NCBI RefSeq assembly: GCF_030272615.1
Contig: NC_081410.1
Span: 260,328,437 to 260,392,436, forward strand
Direction of reading: 5' to 3'
DNA from: Cryptomeria japonica
Taxonomy: Eukaryota; Streptophyta; Pinopsida; Cupressales; Cupressaceae
DNA length: 64,000 nucleotides
Position numbers and translations under genes: made by a program. Below are positions 1 to 11,553 of this stretch, piece by piece (position 1 is the stretch's first letter; each line of letters starts with the position of its first letter). Below the pieces are notes generated by a model that was given only the letters and a program-made list of their open reading frames with translations, was not told the DNA's origin and ran no database searches.

Positions 1-690
1 AACCTAGAAACGTTCCTTCTTCACTTTTCTGATCAAATTTGCCATTTCTATCATCTTTATGAACATAGCATCTACTTCCAAAGATTTTAAAATAACTTAC
101 ATTAGGTTTCTTATCATACCAGATTTCATATGGTGTCTTCAAAGTACCTTTCTTCAGTTGAACCCAGTTCAAGGTGTAAACTGCTGTGCTTATTGCTTCT
201 CTCCAAAATGTTTGTGGCACCTTCTTTTCAATCATCAGTGTTCTAGCACAATCCACAATAGATCTGTTTCTTCTCTCAGCTATTCCATTCTGCTGTGGAG
301 TTCTCGGTGTAGAGACTTGTCTTTTAATACCATGATCATTGCAAAATAAGTTGAACTCATCAGATGTGAACTCTCCTCCTCCATATGATCTAAGACATTT
401 TAGTTGTCTTCCTGTTTCATTTTCAACTCTTGCCTTGTACCATTTAAACATTTGAAAAGCTTATGATTTTTCTTTTAAAAACATTATTGACATCATCCTT
501 GAATAGTCATCCACAAATAATATGAAATATTTATCACCATAATAACTTTGAACTTTCATAGGACCACAAAGATCAGTGTCTTCTGCAAATTCTTTGGTTC
601 TTCCCAGTTCTTCTTCAAACAATGCACACTGGTGCAAAGATCTCAGAGTCTTAGAGTTACCACTCACAACTTGTGAGATATTATGGAATA
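1..690 (-). pseudogene. Ty1/copia integrase fragment
   Basis: On the minus strand this encodes the catalytic core of a Ty1/copia integrase, which inserts retrotransposon cDNA. Visible motifs in order are TDLCGPM, the VDDYSRMM stretch with a catalytic Asp, GGEFTSDEF, TPQQNGIAERRNRSIV with the catalytic Glu, and KTPYEIWY. A TAA at 461-463 interrupts an otherwise continuous frame. The window edge cuts the downstream side. Upstream of about 690 the family similarity stops without reaching the usual zinc-binding region, so the piece is truncated there. It lies 270 bp from a minus-strand LTR of a different class. Confidence 0.85.
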
Positions 691-939
691 ATCTTGAAAC
701 ATGGAGAGATCTAGATAGAACTTATATCAAAAGATGAATTACAACACATTCTCCGACAACATTTATGATAATTGACTCAAATCGACAAGGAATAGACTAA
801 GAAACTCTTCACTCTACGAGGCAAAGATTTGGGTCCTGTGATGCAGGAGAAAAGCTCAACCATAAAATAACAGGAAGACATGGAAAACTCTATACAACAG
901 ATGACTTAATTTCTTTTCCAGAGATTCAAGGCAACTATC
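691..939. other. Unassigned spacer
   Basis: No coding similarity is visible. By position it would be the leader of the minus-strand element whose primer site is at 940-957, joined to the unrelated copia fragment on its left. Confidence 0.3.
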
Positions 940-957
940 TCCCCAATAGAGTCGCCA
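940..957 (-). other. Primer-binding site, tRNA-Arg type
   Basis: Read on the minus strand it is TGGCGACTCTATTGGGGA, close to the tRNA-Arg primer site known from Tat/Ogre-type gypsy elements. It sits 4 bp from the inferred LTR end at 962, the usual spacing. Confidence 0.6.
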
Positions 958-961
958 TTTT

Positions 962-2187
962 TGTTGGTTCCTGAAAACGGGTTTACACTGCTACAAGCCA
1001 GAGACCAAGCTAATTCCTTCGAATACCTATGGAAAGCCACTTCCAACTATCAATATCCTTCAGTCTTGGACCAACTACGGCAAGGATTTTTTGTAAATCC
1101 TTCTACACTTTGGGCTCTGCAAAACTCGGGAGGGTAATCTTTTCAGTGAACTTCTTGATCTCTGCACTACACTTAAGAATTCATTGAAAACAAAGCAGAT
1201 TGTCTCATAAAAGGGCTCAAAAAAAAGGGAGAATGCTTAGGGATGGCAAATCCTTCAGTGATCCTCAACGTAACTAGAGCATGAGATGGGTGGGACAACT
1301 CAGAAAATACATGAAAAATTAGCAATGATGTTTTGATATTTAAAAGATTTTTGACAAGTCACAAATAAAATAGACAAGAAACCAAAAACCTAATGACATC
1401 TACTAGCAAGTACTAGTGCCTTATCCATTGGGCTACATAGTCTTTGAAATATTAACAAAATTTGATAGAAACTTATCTAATAGCTGATTTAATCTTAAAC
1501 GGTACTGCCTTACAATATCGTTCCATTTGCAATCTCTTACCCAAACTACTTATCAAATCCTGGTACAAGCATTATCTCTCTATAATTTCATTCAAGCATT
1601 TTGAATTAACCCCTTGGATTGAAGCGTAGAATGGAAAACTACATACCTCATAACAATGCAATAAGTAAATGAAACTGTTGATTCCATTAAAATCAAAGAA
1701 AATAAAATCACACACAGGAGAGTAAAGATTTGAGAATATATCTATATTAATCTCATAAGCTATCTTCTATCAAACAACAGACAACATTTCATTTACAAAA
1801 TAACCCACTTGAAATATGAAACTGGTAACTATTTCATTGTTTTTGCTCTGCAAAATGACATTACAATTCCTCTTATTTATCCATGACTTCCCTAAAACTA
1901 CCGGGACCTAATCCTGGAGACCGGACCTACGTAAAGAGACCCTCTTAAAAAAATTCGGAACCCTAACTTATGGCCTTGATTTCCCTTTTATAGAAAACAA
2001 GGGAGCAACAAGATTTAGGCCTAAAAACACATGTCACCAAAAGACCAAGCCAAGGAGGCTATACGCAATTGTGTTACAAAATATTTCTTATCCATATGCT
2101 AGTACCTGTGATGAGGTGGAACCAAAATCTTCAACTGATTATCGGTAGAAACAAAAACACTTGAGTTGTGCCTATATCACCCTGACA
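962..2187 (-). repeat. 5' LTR of a minus-strand Ty3/gypsy element (Tat/Ogre-like)
   Basis: In minus orientation it starts TGTCAGGG and ends CCAACA directly before the primer site at 940-957. The start resembles the start of the LTR at 26679-27683 (TGTCAGATGG). No matching 3' LTR or gag is seen, so this is a truncated element. The outer boundary rests on the TG/CA rule and on that resemblance, and is less certain than the inner one. Confidence 0.45.
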
Positions 2188-2355
2188 CTTTCAGATGGAC
2201 CCTGAGATGCTCAGTCTATTCTACATACCATTTCCCTTCTTGGAAAGGAAACCAGATCTTGGAAAGAAGTAAAATTGTCCCCGAATTAGAGGAAGATCTC
2301 CAACTTTTATACCCCGAATCAGAGGAAGTGGAAAGAGGAACTTGAGGGTAAAAAT
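2188..2355. other. Short unassigned spacer
   Basis: Nothing recognisable is seen. Its last five bases (AAAAT) may be the left target-site duplication of copia-1. Confidence 0.3.
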
Positions 2356-3557
2356 TGTTGGCCATTTGGTGGAATTGATTATGTGTTGCATTGATGTTTT
2401 GTCATTGATGCCAACGCTAGTTGTTTGGATGCTTTACCGATACCCTTCTGGTCCCAGTAGGTTGAATGGTTTTTGGTTGATTTGGATCCGGCATGATCTG
2501 GTAGGCTCCGGTATGATTTGGTTATGGAATTGGCTTAATCATGATATTCATGTTCATATTCAGTAAGTTAGTTTTGATTTTGTGATCGGATGCTATCATG
2601 TTTGCTTAGAAGCTTGGTTTCTGGTTCCGGCAAGGGTTTCACGGATAGAGCTTTTGATGAAGATCTTTGATGAATTGCATAAGTGGTGTTGGTGCAGCTT
2701 CTGGTGGAGTTTCAGGATGCTATTGATGATCATATTCGAGACTTGGTGGATGGAGATCATTGTTGTAGCGTGTGGACCTATACTGGGTCCCGGTTGATCT
2801 AGGTTATGGACTGACTTTGATGTAATGTGTGGATTGGACATATGTTTTCGGGATGTCTTACGTATTGGATATTATTTGTTTGGTCTAAGGCCAACATGGT
2901 TTGTAATTATGTAATTGGTTTATTATCTAGTGGCCAACCTAATTGTTAATGGTCGAGGGTTTGTATATATAGATGTAAGATCTCACTGTAGATCATATAT
3001 AGTAATGGAAATGGATATGTAATGTGCGAATAATGTAATATCATTCAAGCATAGGATTTGGTCAATCATTGGAGATCGAATTGGGTTTATGTAATAGGAT
3101 TTAGTCCTCTGGTATTGAGCTTAACCATAATTGTACTCAGGCATAGGAGATGCTATATTTTGCAGTTCAACACTTCTCTGGATTGTAGTCTGGATTTCTA
3201 TGTAGTCAGTGAGGCTCCTTTTGTGATGAGCAATGCGCTCTAGGTTGTTGGCCTTCCTGCAAGTGCAGGCCCCTCAATTGTAATTAAAATACTTACTGCA
3301 GAAGTATTATCTGACTGTGGGTAGGCCTCCCAGCATGGTTTTTCCCTTTATCGGGTTATACACATATAAATCTTGGTGTCATGTGGATGGTATTTATTCA
3401 CCGATTATTGTTTATGCTTAATTGGTTTTACTGTGATTCTGATATTAATGTTTTGGGTTCCGGTATTAAAGTTTTAATTGCTAATGGTTCCGGTAATCCA
3501 TGACAACTGATTCACCCCCCCTCTCAGTTGTCTTCCAATTATTTGAACTGTCTAACA
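2356..3557 (+). repeat. 5' LTR of copia-1
   Basis: It starts TGTTGGCC and ends CTAACA, two bases before the primer site. It aligns throughout with 8239-9432, with many scattered substitutions, so the insertion is not recent. The 3' part shares a block around 'tcagtgaggctcc' with the solo LTR at 30712-31658, which points to related families. Frames inside it are noncoding. Confidence 0.9.
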
Positions 3558-3559
3558 AT

Positions 3560-3577
3560 TGGTATCATAGCTTTGGT
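3560..3577 (+). other. Primer-binding site, tRNA-Met type
   Basis: TGGTATCATAGC matches the initiator tRNA-Met primer site (TGGTATCAGAGC) with one change and lies two bases after the LTR end. Confidence 0.8.
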
Positions 3578-3615
3578 CCTCTCTGCAGAAAGCTCAACCA
3601 CTTAAGGAAGATCCT

Positions 3616-4690
3616 ATGGTGTCTAATAGTTCAAGTTCATCGAGAGCTATCTTCTAGAGAGAAATTCCTAGGCTTGATGGAACAAATTACACAGTATGGA
3701 AGATTCAGATGGAGACTCATCTAAGATGTCTTGGCAAGGAGATTTGGGAGATCACACAGAATGGTGTGACACCTTATAACTTGGGATCTGGAAATCCTCC
3801 TCTGACAAACCTGGATAAGGAGCTTGAGAATGATTGTAGAGCAAGAGAAGCCCTCTTGTGTGCACTTTCTGATCAACAAATAATGGGATTAACCAACAAA
3901 TCATCTGGAAAGACTATATGGGATAAGTTGGAGACTCTTAATGAAGGTGACCCTACAGTGAAGATTGCTAAACTTGATGGTTACTGGGTGAGATATGAAA
4001 ACCTAAAGATGGAAGAAGATGAAAGGATTACTGCATTTATGGAAAGGGTAAATGAGATTGTTATGGGAATTCAATGTTGTGGTGGAACTTTGAGCGAAGA
4101 TAAAATTGTTTCTAAAGTTCTGAGAGCCCTACCACCGGCTTGCAAAATGAAGGATATTGCTATTAATGAGTTGAGAACAATGGCTAATACATCTATCAAC
4201 AGAGATACTTTGGTTGGAAAATTATTTGCTTTTGAGCTTGAAGAATTTGAACCTTCTGGAGCTGTGAAGACTGAACCAGCTTTTCATGCATCTACATCTG
4301 CAACTAGTAAGCAAGATTGGAAAACTTTGTATGCAAAGGAATTGGAAGATATGAAGAGATAAGATGATGAGTTTGAGCAACTTGAAGCACTATTTGGTAG
4401 AAGAGTACCTAAAGGACCGATAGGAAGTAAGTATGAAGGAAAAGTACCTTTTAAATGTTTTGCATTCAATAAGATTAGTCATTTTGCATCTAGATATCCT
4501 GAAAGGAATTCAAGATTTGAAGAAAGAGTTAGAAGATCATTTAAGCCTAACCCTAGATATCATAACAAGTATAAGTACAAGAAAAACAAAGATAAATCAT
4601 TCTACATAGCGGATGAAGAAGGCATTATTGATTCTGATGATGAACTGACAGAAGACTCTACTAGTGGTTCCGACAATGGTAAGGAATGGG
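3616..4690 (+). pseudogene. copia-1 gag (UBN2-type capsid and zinc knuckle)
   Basis: Gag would form the particle that packages element RNA. The ATG at 3616 opens the frame, which contains the typical LDGTNYTVWKIQM start followed by a UBN2-like helical capsid region. The zinc knuckle reads CFAFNKISHFASRYPE, so two of the four ligands (second and last Cys) are replaced by Phe and Tyr. A TAG at 3655-3657 follows the start closely, and a TAA at 4360-4362 precedes the knuckle. An acidic linker leads to the protease in the same frame. Confidence 0.85.
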
Positions 4691-4759
4691 TGTTCTTGGC
4701 TATCAAGGAAGATGATCCGATAATGGAAGAGAATGTACCTGAAGAGAATGCACTTGCTG

Positions 4760-5142
4760 CTAAAATTGAAGACAAGGATGAATGGGTAATTGACAGTGGT
4801 TGTTCACATAATATGACTGGAGATAAAGGGAAGTATCTATCTTTGCAAGAATTTGATGGCGGTCTAGTTAGATTTGGAGATGACAAAATATGTATGATCA
4901 AAGGAAAAAGGAAGTATATCATTGGATGGTAAGAAAACACTGACAATGTTTATTATGTTGAAGGTTTAAGGCATAATATTTTGAGTGTAGGACAATTAGT
5001 GGATAAGGGATTTCAATTACAGTTCAAGGATGGAAAATGCAAAATCATTAACAGATCTGGATTGGAGATTGCAACCGGTACACAAACAAAAGGTAATATA
5101 TTTCATTTGAACTCTAGTGAGAAGACATGTTTGATTACATAG
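4760..5142 (+). pseudogene. copia-1 aspartic protease region
   Basis: The frame continues from gag with WVIDSGCSHNMTG, the DSG-type active site of copia proteases, followed by VRFGD and RHNILSVGQL, the conserved tail. A TAA at 4930-4932 interrupts the domain and a TAG at 5140-5142 ends this stretch. The enzyme would have cleaved the gag-pol polyprotein. Confidence 0.85.
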
Positions 5143-6030
5143 ATTGATGAGAGTTGGCTATGGCATAAAAGATTGTGTCATGTGAATTTTGATTGCATTG
5201 TAAAGATTAGTTCAACTAAGGCAGTTAGGGATATACCTAAGATTATGAAGCGCTATAATCCGGTATGTAAAGAATGTCAAATGGGTAAACAGGTCAGAAC
5301 CTCTTTTAGGAGTATACAAGATAAATCAAATGATGTTCTCGATCTTATTCATACTAATTTGTGTGGCCCTTCTAGAGTTAAAAGTTTTCAAGGTGATAGA
5401 CATTTCATGCTAATCATTGATGATTATTTTAGAATGATGTGGGTTACTTTTCTAAAGGAAAAAATTGAGGCATTTGAAAAGTTTAAAATCTTTGAGGCTA
5501 AAGTGGAAACTAAGAAAAGATTGAAGATTAAATATTTGAGGTCAGATCATGGTGGAGAATTCACATCCGGTGAGTTTAATAACTTTTGTGAGAAGCATGG
5601 TATGAGAAGACAATTTTATGCTCCCTGGACACCTCAGCAGAATGGAGTTGTGGAACAGAAGAATAGAACTATCTTGGATGCTAATAGAAAAATGATGATG
5701 GAAGCTTGTCTATCTCATATCTACTAGAGAGAAGCAGTAAGCACAACGGTTTATACATTCAATAGAGTACATGTCAAAGGAGAAACCGATAAGACACCTT
5801 ATGAATTATGGTTTGGCAATACACCTATAGTTAAGTATTTTAGAATTTTTGGTAGTAAATGGTATATTTGGAGAGATGATATCATTGGCAAATTTGATCC
5901 TAGATGTGATAAAGGCATATTTCTTGGTTATTCTAATGAAAGCAAAGCATATAGATGTTATAACAAGAGATTGCAGAGAATTGTGGAGAGTGCTAATGTC
6001 AAAGTAGATGATCTTAACATAAGTCAAATT
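5143..6030 (+). pseudogene. copia-1 integrase
   Basis: The order is the zinc-binding part (LWHKRLCH, CKECQMGK), then HTNLCGP, IDDYFRMMW, SDHGGEF and TPQQNGVVEQKNR with the catalytic Glu. The C-terminal part runs through KTPYELWFG and IFLGYSNESKAYRCYN. A TAG at 5725-5727 lies where Trp is usual. The frame is otherwise the same as gag and protease. Confidence 0.9.
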
Positions 6031-6177
6031 AGAGTTTATCAGAAGGAACCGGTGGTGGAAATGATTATATCTAAACTGGTAGCACCTTTACCGGAACAGA
6101 GTGTTGAACCAATTACTCCGACAGTATCAGAGAATTCTATAGTGACTAAAGAACAGGGAAGAGGAATAGAGAGTTAG

Positions 6178-7820
6178 AGAACTCCTAGGTATGTGAGATT
6201 GAATCATTCAGAAGATCGGATTATTGGGGATAAAAGCAATGGAGTAATGACAAGAAGAAGACTGGCAACTAATGAGGTATGTTTAATTTCACAAGTTGAG
6301 CCGGTATCAGTAATTGAGGCATGTAAAGATGAATATTGGTTGAAAGCTATGGAAGAGGAATTAGATCAAACTAAGAAAAATAACACATGGACTTTGGTTC
6401 CCCGACCTAAAAATAAATTTTTTATTGGAACTAAATGGGTTTTGAGGAATAAATTAAATGAGGATGGTCAAGTTACAAGGAATAAAGCTAGATTAGTTTG
6501 TAAAGGATATTCTCAGAAGGAAGGAATTGATTATGGAGAGACTTTTGCACCTGTAGCTAGGATTGAAGCTGTAAGATTATTTGTTGCCTATGTTGCTTAT
6601 AAAAACTACAAGGTTTATCAAATGGATGTTAAATGTACATTTTTGAATGGGGATCTTGATGAGGAAGTTTATATTGAGCAACCTAATGGTTTTTCACTAT
6701 CAGATGATAGAAACATGGTTTGCAGGTTAAGGAAAGTTTTATATGGATTGAAACAGGCACCTAGAGCCCGGTATGCAAGGTTGGATAAATATCTTTTGAA
6801 GCCTGGTTTTACTAAGGGTAGTGCTGACAATAATTTATATTATAATATTACTGATGATGATATACTAATTATTGAAGTATTTGTTGATGACATTATTTTT
6901 GGAGGTGAAGATAAGTTATGCATAGAATTTTCTAAGAATTTGAGATGTCTATGATTGGTGAGATGAAATTTTTCTTAGGTTTGCAGATTACTTAGACTGA
7001 CAAAGGTATTTTCATCTATCAAACTAAATATGCTAAGGAATTGTTGAAGAAATTTGGTATGGGAGATTCTAAACCGGTAAGTACTCCTATGGTTACAAGT
7101 GATAAATTGATAAGAAAAGATGTTTATGCACCAGGAAATCCTACAAGATACAAATCTATGATTGGAGGTTTGCTTTATTTGACTCAGACTAGGCCTGATA
7201 TTATGAATGTTGTTTGTATTGTTTCAAGATTTCAGAGTGTTCCTAGAGAAAATCATGAGAGTGCTGTGAATTATTTTTTTAGATACTTGCAAGGTACATC
7301 AGAATATGGTTTGTGGTACCCTAAGGATGATAACTTTACTTTATGTGCATATACAAATGTTGATTGGGCTGGAGATGTTGATGACCAAAAAAGTACTTCC
7401 GGTGGAGCTTTCTTTCTTAGAAAGAAGTTGGTTTCATGGATCAACAAGAAACAGTCATGTGCTTCTTTATCTACTACTGAAGCTGAGTGTGTTGCCGCTG
7501 CTACTAACTGTACACAAGTTTTATGGATGAAGCAAATGTTGAAGGATTTAAAGATGGATTGTGATGCACTGATAGTTATTCACAGTGATAACTCTACTGC
7601 TATTGATATATCAAAGAATTCAGTATTTCATTCTAAAACAAAGCACATATCTATCAAGTACAACTTTTTGAAGGAAAAGGTGGAAGCAAATGAAGTTAGA
7701 ATGGTTTATGTGAACACTAAGGAGCATATTGTAGATATTTTCACTAAACCTTTGGCCAAGGAATTGTTTGAGTACCTGAGAGATGAATTGGGAGTTTCTG
7801 CCTCTCTGGTAGAGACTTGA
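6178..7820 (+). pseudogene. copia-1 reverse transcriptase and RNase H
   Basis: The reverse transcriptase copies element RNA and RNase H degrades it. Visible RT motifs are [42 protein letters not shown] and FVDDIIFGG, the catalytic box with Asp-Asp kept. RNase H motifs are DWAGDVDDQKSTSGG, TTEAECVAA and DNSTAI, ending near KHISIKYNFLKEKV and FTKPLAKELF. The frame shifts near 6945-6955, after NLRC, and a TAG stands at 6993-6995. A TAG at 6175-6177 precedes the domain. Confidence 0.93.
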
Positions 7821-8238
7821 TTGATGCAGTTTGGCATCAGTCCGGTATGCATTATCAAAGATACTATTCATTTTGGCATTGATGTGGGGATGCTACTGCT
7901 CAGGAGGAGGAGTCAACTTTGTGATTCAGTGGTTTATGTTTTTTACTTTGATATTTTTGTCAGATTTTTGGCATTGATGTCAAAGGGGGAGCGATATTGA
8001 TGTGAAAAAGAAAAAGTAAAAGGGGGAGAGTTATTAAAAAGAAAAAGTAAAGGGGAGAGATATATGTATAATTTAGAGCTTTACAAAGATATTATTCATA
8101 GGGAGAGTTTGGTCCTTATTTCAGAGATGTATGCGGGAGATTGTTGGTTGTCTTCCATTTGGGGAGACTTGTTTGGAATTTCTTGGTACTTAGATGTTTT
8201 TCACATCTAGGGTTTCCATCAATGCCAAAGGGGGAGAT
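7821..8238 (+). other. copia-1 3' noncoding region with multiple polypurine tracts
   Basis: Noncoding. It contains AAAGGGGGAG tracts near 7981, 8018 and 8228, with a weaker one near 8050. The last, AAAGGGGGAGAT at 8228-8238, abuts the 3' LTR and is the likely plus-strand primer. Multiplied purine tracts of this kind are a known Sirevirus trait. Confidence 0.7.
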
Positions 8239-9432
8239 AATTGGCCATTTGGTGGAATTGATTATGTGTTGCATTGATATTTTGTCATTGATGCCAACAC
8301 TAGTTGTTTGGATGCTTTACTGGTACCCTTCTGGTCCTGATAGGTTGAATGGTTTCTGGTTGATTTGGATCCGACATGATCTGATAGGCTCCGATATGAT
8401 TTGGTTATGGAATTGGCTTAATCATGATACTCATGTTCATATTTAGTAAGCTGATTTTGGTCTGGTGATTAGATGCTATCATGTTCACTTAGAAGCTTGG
8501 TTTCTAGTTCCGATGAGGGTTTCACCGACAGAGCTTTTGATGAGGATCTTTGATGAATTGCATAAGTGGTGTTGGTGCAACTTCTGGTGGATTTTTAGAA
8601 TGTTGTTGATGATCATTTTGAGACTTGGCGGATGGAGATCATTGTTGTAGCATGTGGACCTATACTGGATCCCGGTTGATCTAGGATGTGGACAAAATTT
8701 AATGTAATGTGTGGATTGGACATATATTTCCGAGATGTCTTACATGTTGGATATTATTTGTTTGGTCTAAGGCCAACATGGTTTGTAATTATGTAATTCA
8801 TTTATTATCTGGTGATCGACCTAATTGTTTATGGTCAAGGGTTTGTATATATAGATGTAAGATCTTATTGTAGATCATATATGGTTATGGAAATGGATAT
8901 GTAATGTGTGAATAATGTAATATAATTCAGGCAGAGGATTTGGTTGATCATTGGAGATCAAATTAGGTTTATGTAAGAGGATTTAGTCCTCCGATATTGA
9001 GCTTAACCAGAACTATACTCAGGCATAGGAGATGCTATCTTTTTCAGTTCAACCAGATTGTAGTTTGGATTTCTATGTAGTCAGTGAGGCTCCTTTTGTG
9101 ATGAGCAGTGCACTCTATGTTGTTGACTTTCCTACAAGTGCAAGCCCCTAAATTTTAATTCACATACTTACTGCATAAGTATTACCTGACTATGGGTAGG
9201 ATTCCCATCGTGGTTTTTCCCTTTACCGAGTTTTCCACGTTTAAATCTTGGTGTCACGTGGATGGTATTTATTATGTGATTATTATTTATGCTTAATTGG
9301 TTTAACTGCTATTATGGTATTAATGTTTTTGGTTCTAGTATTAAAGTTTTAATTGTTAATGGTTTTGATAATCTATGACAATTGATTCAACCCCCCTCTC
9401 AGTTGTCTTTTGGTTATTTGAACTATCTAACA
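8239..9432 (+). repeat. 3' LTR of copia-1
   Basis: It aligns with 2356-3557. The first two bases are AA instead of TG, an apparent mutation of the LTR terminus, and the end is CTAACA. The flank AACAT resembles AAAAT before the 5' LTR. Confidence 0.9.
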
Positions 9433-11189
9433 AACATAATATGTTGAGAAGGCATTGTAGCTTCCATGTCGTTGCAGAGACGAATGACTTTCACTCCTTA
9501 CTCGAACAAATCCTTCTTCCAGTTCCCTGTGAGCTTCTTCCTCAAACACTCTGCCAACAATTGGCAAAGTAAGAACAAAGGATATGTCATGGGTGGCTTT
9601 TTATGATAAGAAAAGGCTTTCATGCCCCCTATGACAATCCTTCAAACTTTCACAACCCCTCTAACAATGAGCAACCTCATACCAGAGAAAAAACATCCAT
9701 CCAGTGTCAAAAAACATGCAACAACTCCATGCATAATCCTGTTCAAACACCATTTTCTTTACTGATGAAAAACCGCTCTCAGAAAATGAAGAAGTTTGTA
9801 TCCTTTTCTATCCTAATATTTTCTACTCATCCTGCTAGCTATGGATTCCAACAATCATACCTACAACCCAGGTCACCATCATCTCTAGGCCATCAATCCA
9901 CTGCCACTTGCATATGTTCACCTTGCATGAATGATTTTGTTATGATCTTATTCCTTATTGAGTGTATAGTCTTCTACTTCTGAATCTTTGTCGAGAAGAA
10001 ACCTCTGACTTCATTGGGGAACCTGCGATCCTCGATACCCGACTCAAAAGTTATTCCAATCCTTTCACACCTCTAGGACATCACCCTTACTTGTCTAATT
10101 AGTCCTTTACCCAACAAATACCTTCCACAAGCTCCCTCAGGGATGAGTCATCATTCAAAAACTTCAAACTTGTCGCTATCTATCCTAAGTCGACAAGCTT
10201 GTATTATACTCATTCTATCTTTCTCGTCTGGGAGACAACCAATACCTCTAATGACCCCTTTTAAAATCAAATTTGAAACTCAACCGCAGATCCTGCCCAC
10301 CTTGGTAAATCGAACGATCATTAATGATCGATGTGGCAATTGACCTTCCATTGATACTTGTGGACCCATAAAAACTGTGACAAATCATTATCATATCATC
10401 TCTTAACCCAACGTTGTCAGCGGCCCCACTATAGGTCTTCATGGTAAGCCTGAGACACATGACATCATCTCGTGATGCCACGGTCCATAACCTTCTTATA
10501 ACTTCTATCCCAGGGATATGAGGGCCATCAGATATGTTCACACTTTACCGCTCCAACACAATGCTCGCTAACCTCTTCAAGTTTAAAAGTCAGGTACCTT
10601 TTTGCCCAGAACATAACATCATCATCCATTTGCAACATGTGTTAATTGATAGGGCCATGAGTAAATCGATCTTTACCTCTTGAAAACTAGTAACATAAGG
10701 TTTTGAAAAGTTACACTGCCAACTTGCCTTTTTCTGCTGAAGACACATGGCATCATCTCGTGATGTCGCGGTCCTTATCTTCCCTGTACTTTCGATCACG
10801 AGGAAGTGCAGGCCGTTAGATCTAACCTGCCTTTATTCATCAGCCGAAATACTTAGAAATATTAAAATGAGACCGACTACAGGGAAATTTTTCGTGCAAC
10901 TTAGGAAAATCATTAGATGGACCGGTCGAACATAACTTAGTGCTTAGAAAATAAATGGCCCCGCCAACGGTAACCAACCCTCAGCCTAAGTGGGAAAGGT
11001 AATGAAAAAATATAATAAGGTTAGGGTTTTTTATTCACAAGACATAGTGGGACATTCACAAAACCTAGACCGTAGACCTTGAATTTCGATAGAGGACACA
11101 ATAAAACCTAAATGATCAATATTTGGGCTTGAAAATGAAAATTCTTGTGCAATCCTTTTCAGGGCTATCAGAATTCAGGTTGATCTTGC
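9433..11189. other. Unassigned interval with diverged tandem duplication
   Basis: Open frames here (for example 9603-9983, plus) show no motif I recognise, and none looks like a convincing gene. A 34-bp block at 10453-10486 recurs at 10741-10774 with three mismatches, and its flanks remain weakly alignable, so a segment of about 288 bp seems duplicated. Both copies carry the dyad CATCA-TCTCG-TGATG. A perfect 16-bp palindrome CGATCATTAATGATCG lies at 10315-10330. The interval might be promoter-like host DNA or an old repeat. Confidence 0.4.
10453..10774. repeat. Two copies of a 34-bp dyad-containing block
   Basis: Copies lie at 10453-10486 and 10741-10774 and match at 31 of 34 bases, including the inverted repeat CATCA-TCTCG-TGATG. 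Sequence after each copy also aligns loosely (GGCC-TCAGAT versus GGCCGTTAGAT), which suggests a segmental duplication with period about 288 bp. Confidence 0.6.
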
Positions 11190-11513
11190 AAAAGTAGAAG
11201 TAATCATTGGCATACCTCTCCTACAAACCTAACACAACTTTCAAGCCTTTGAGGCAAAATGCAAGCTATTCTTAGATTCATAGCTCAACTAGCAAATACA
11301 TGTCACTTGTTTCAATATTTGATCCAAAAGGGAGTATCGTTAAAATGGACAAAGCACAACCAACAAGCCTTTGAACAAATGAAGGAATATTTGCTAGATC
11401 ACCACCATTATTGATGCCTCTAGTCCAAGAAATATCACCAATCTTGTATAATCAACTATGATCACAACACTAGGAGCCATTCTAGCGCAACATAATGATG
11501 AAGGACAAGAAAG
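11190..11513 (+). pseudogene. Ty3/gypsy RT-RNase H fragment
   Basis: Frameshifted remains of a gypsy reverse transcriptase C-terminus and start of RNase H. Readable pieces are QAILRFIAQLA, KGVSLKWTKHNQQAFEQMK and LGAILAQHNDEGQE. The upstream core with the YxDD box is absent. No LTR pairs with it. The right edge is near the copia-2 insertion. Confidence 0.7.
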
Positions 11514-11553
11514 TGTTGGCAATATGTGTTGTCACTGATGTTCACCTATTATC

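Larger units (their letters stand above)
2356..9432 (+). mobile_element. Ty1/copia retrotransposon copia-1, full length but decayed
   Basis: The element has two alignable LTRs (2356-3557 and 8239-9432), a tRNA-Met primer site, a gag-pol frame in copia order (gag, protease, integrase, reverse transcriptase, RNase H) and purine tracts before the 3' LTR. The flanks are AAAAT on the left and AACAT on the right, a target duplication with one mismatch. Several AAAGGGGGAGA-like tracts between RNase H and the 3' LTR recall the repeated purine tracts known from Sireviruses. Gag-pol occupies a single frame to about 6950, where it shifts. At least six nonsense codons make it inactive. Confidence 0.92.

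Noticed and set aside
2342-2797. Trp-rich open frames repeated at 8141-8650
   Set aside because: They are the two LTRs of copia-1. The repetition reflects LTR identity, not a gene family.
9603-9983. 126-codon plus-strand frame as a possible host gene
   Set aside because: No recognisable domain, no neighbouring exon signals, and composition like the surrounding noncoding DNA.
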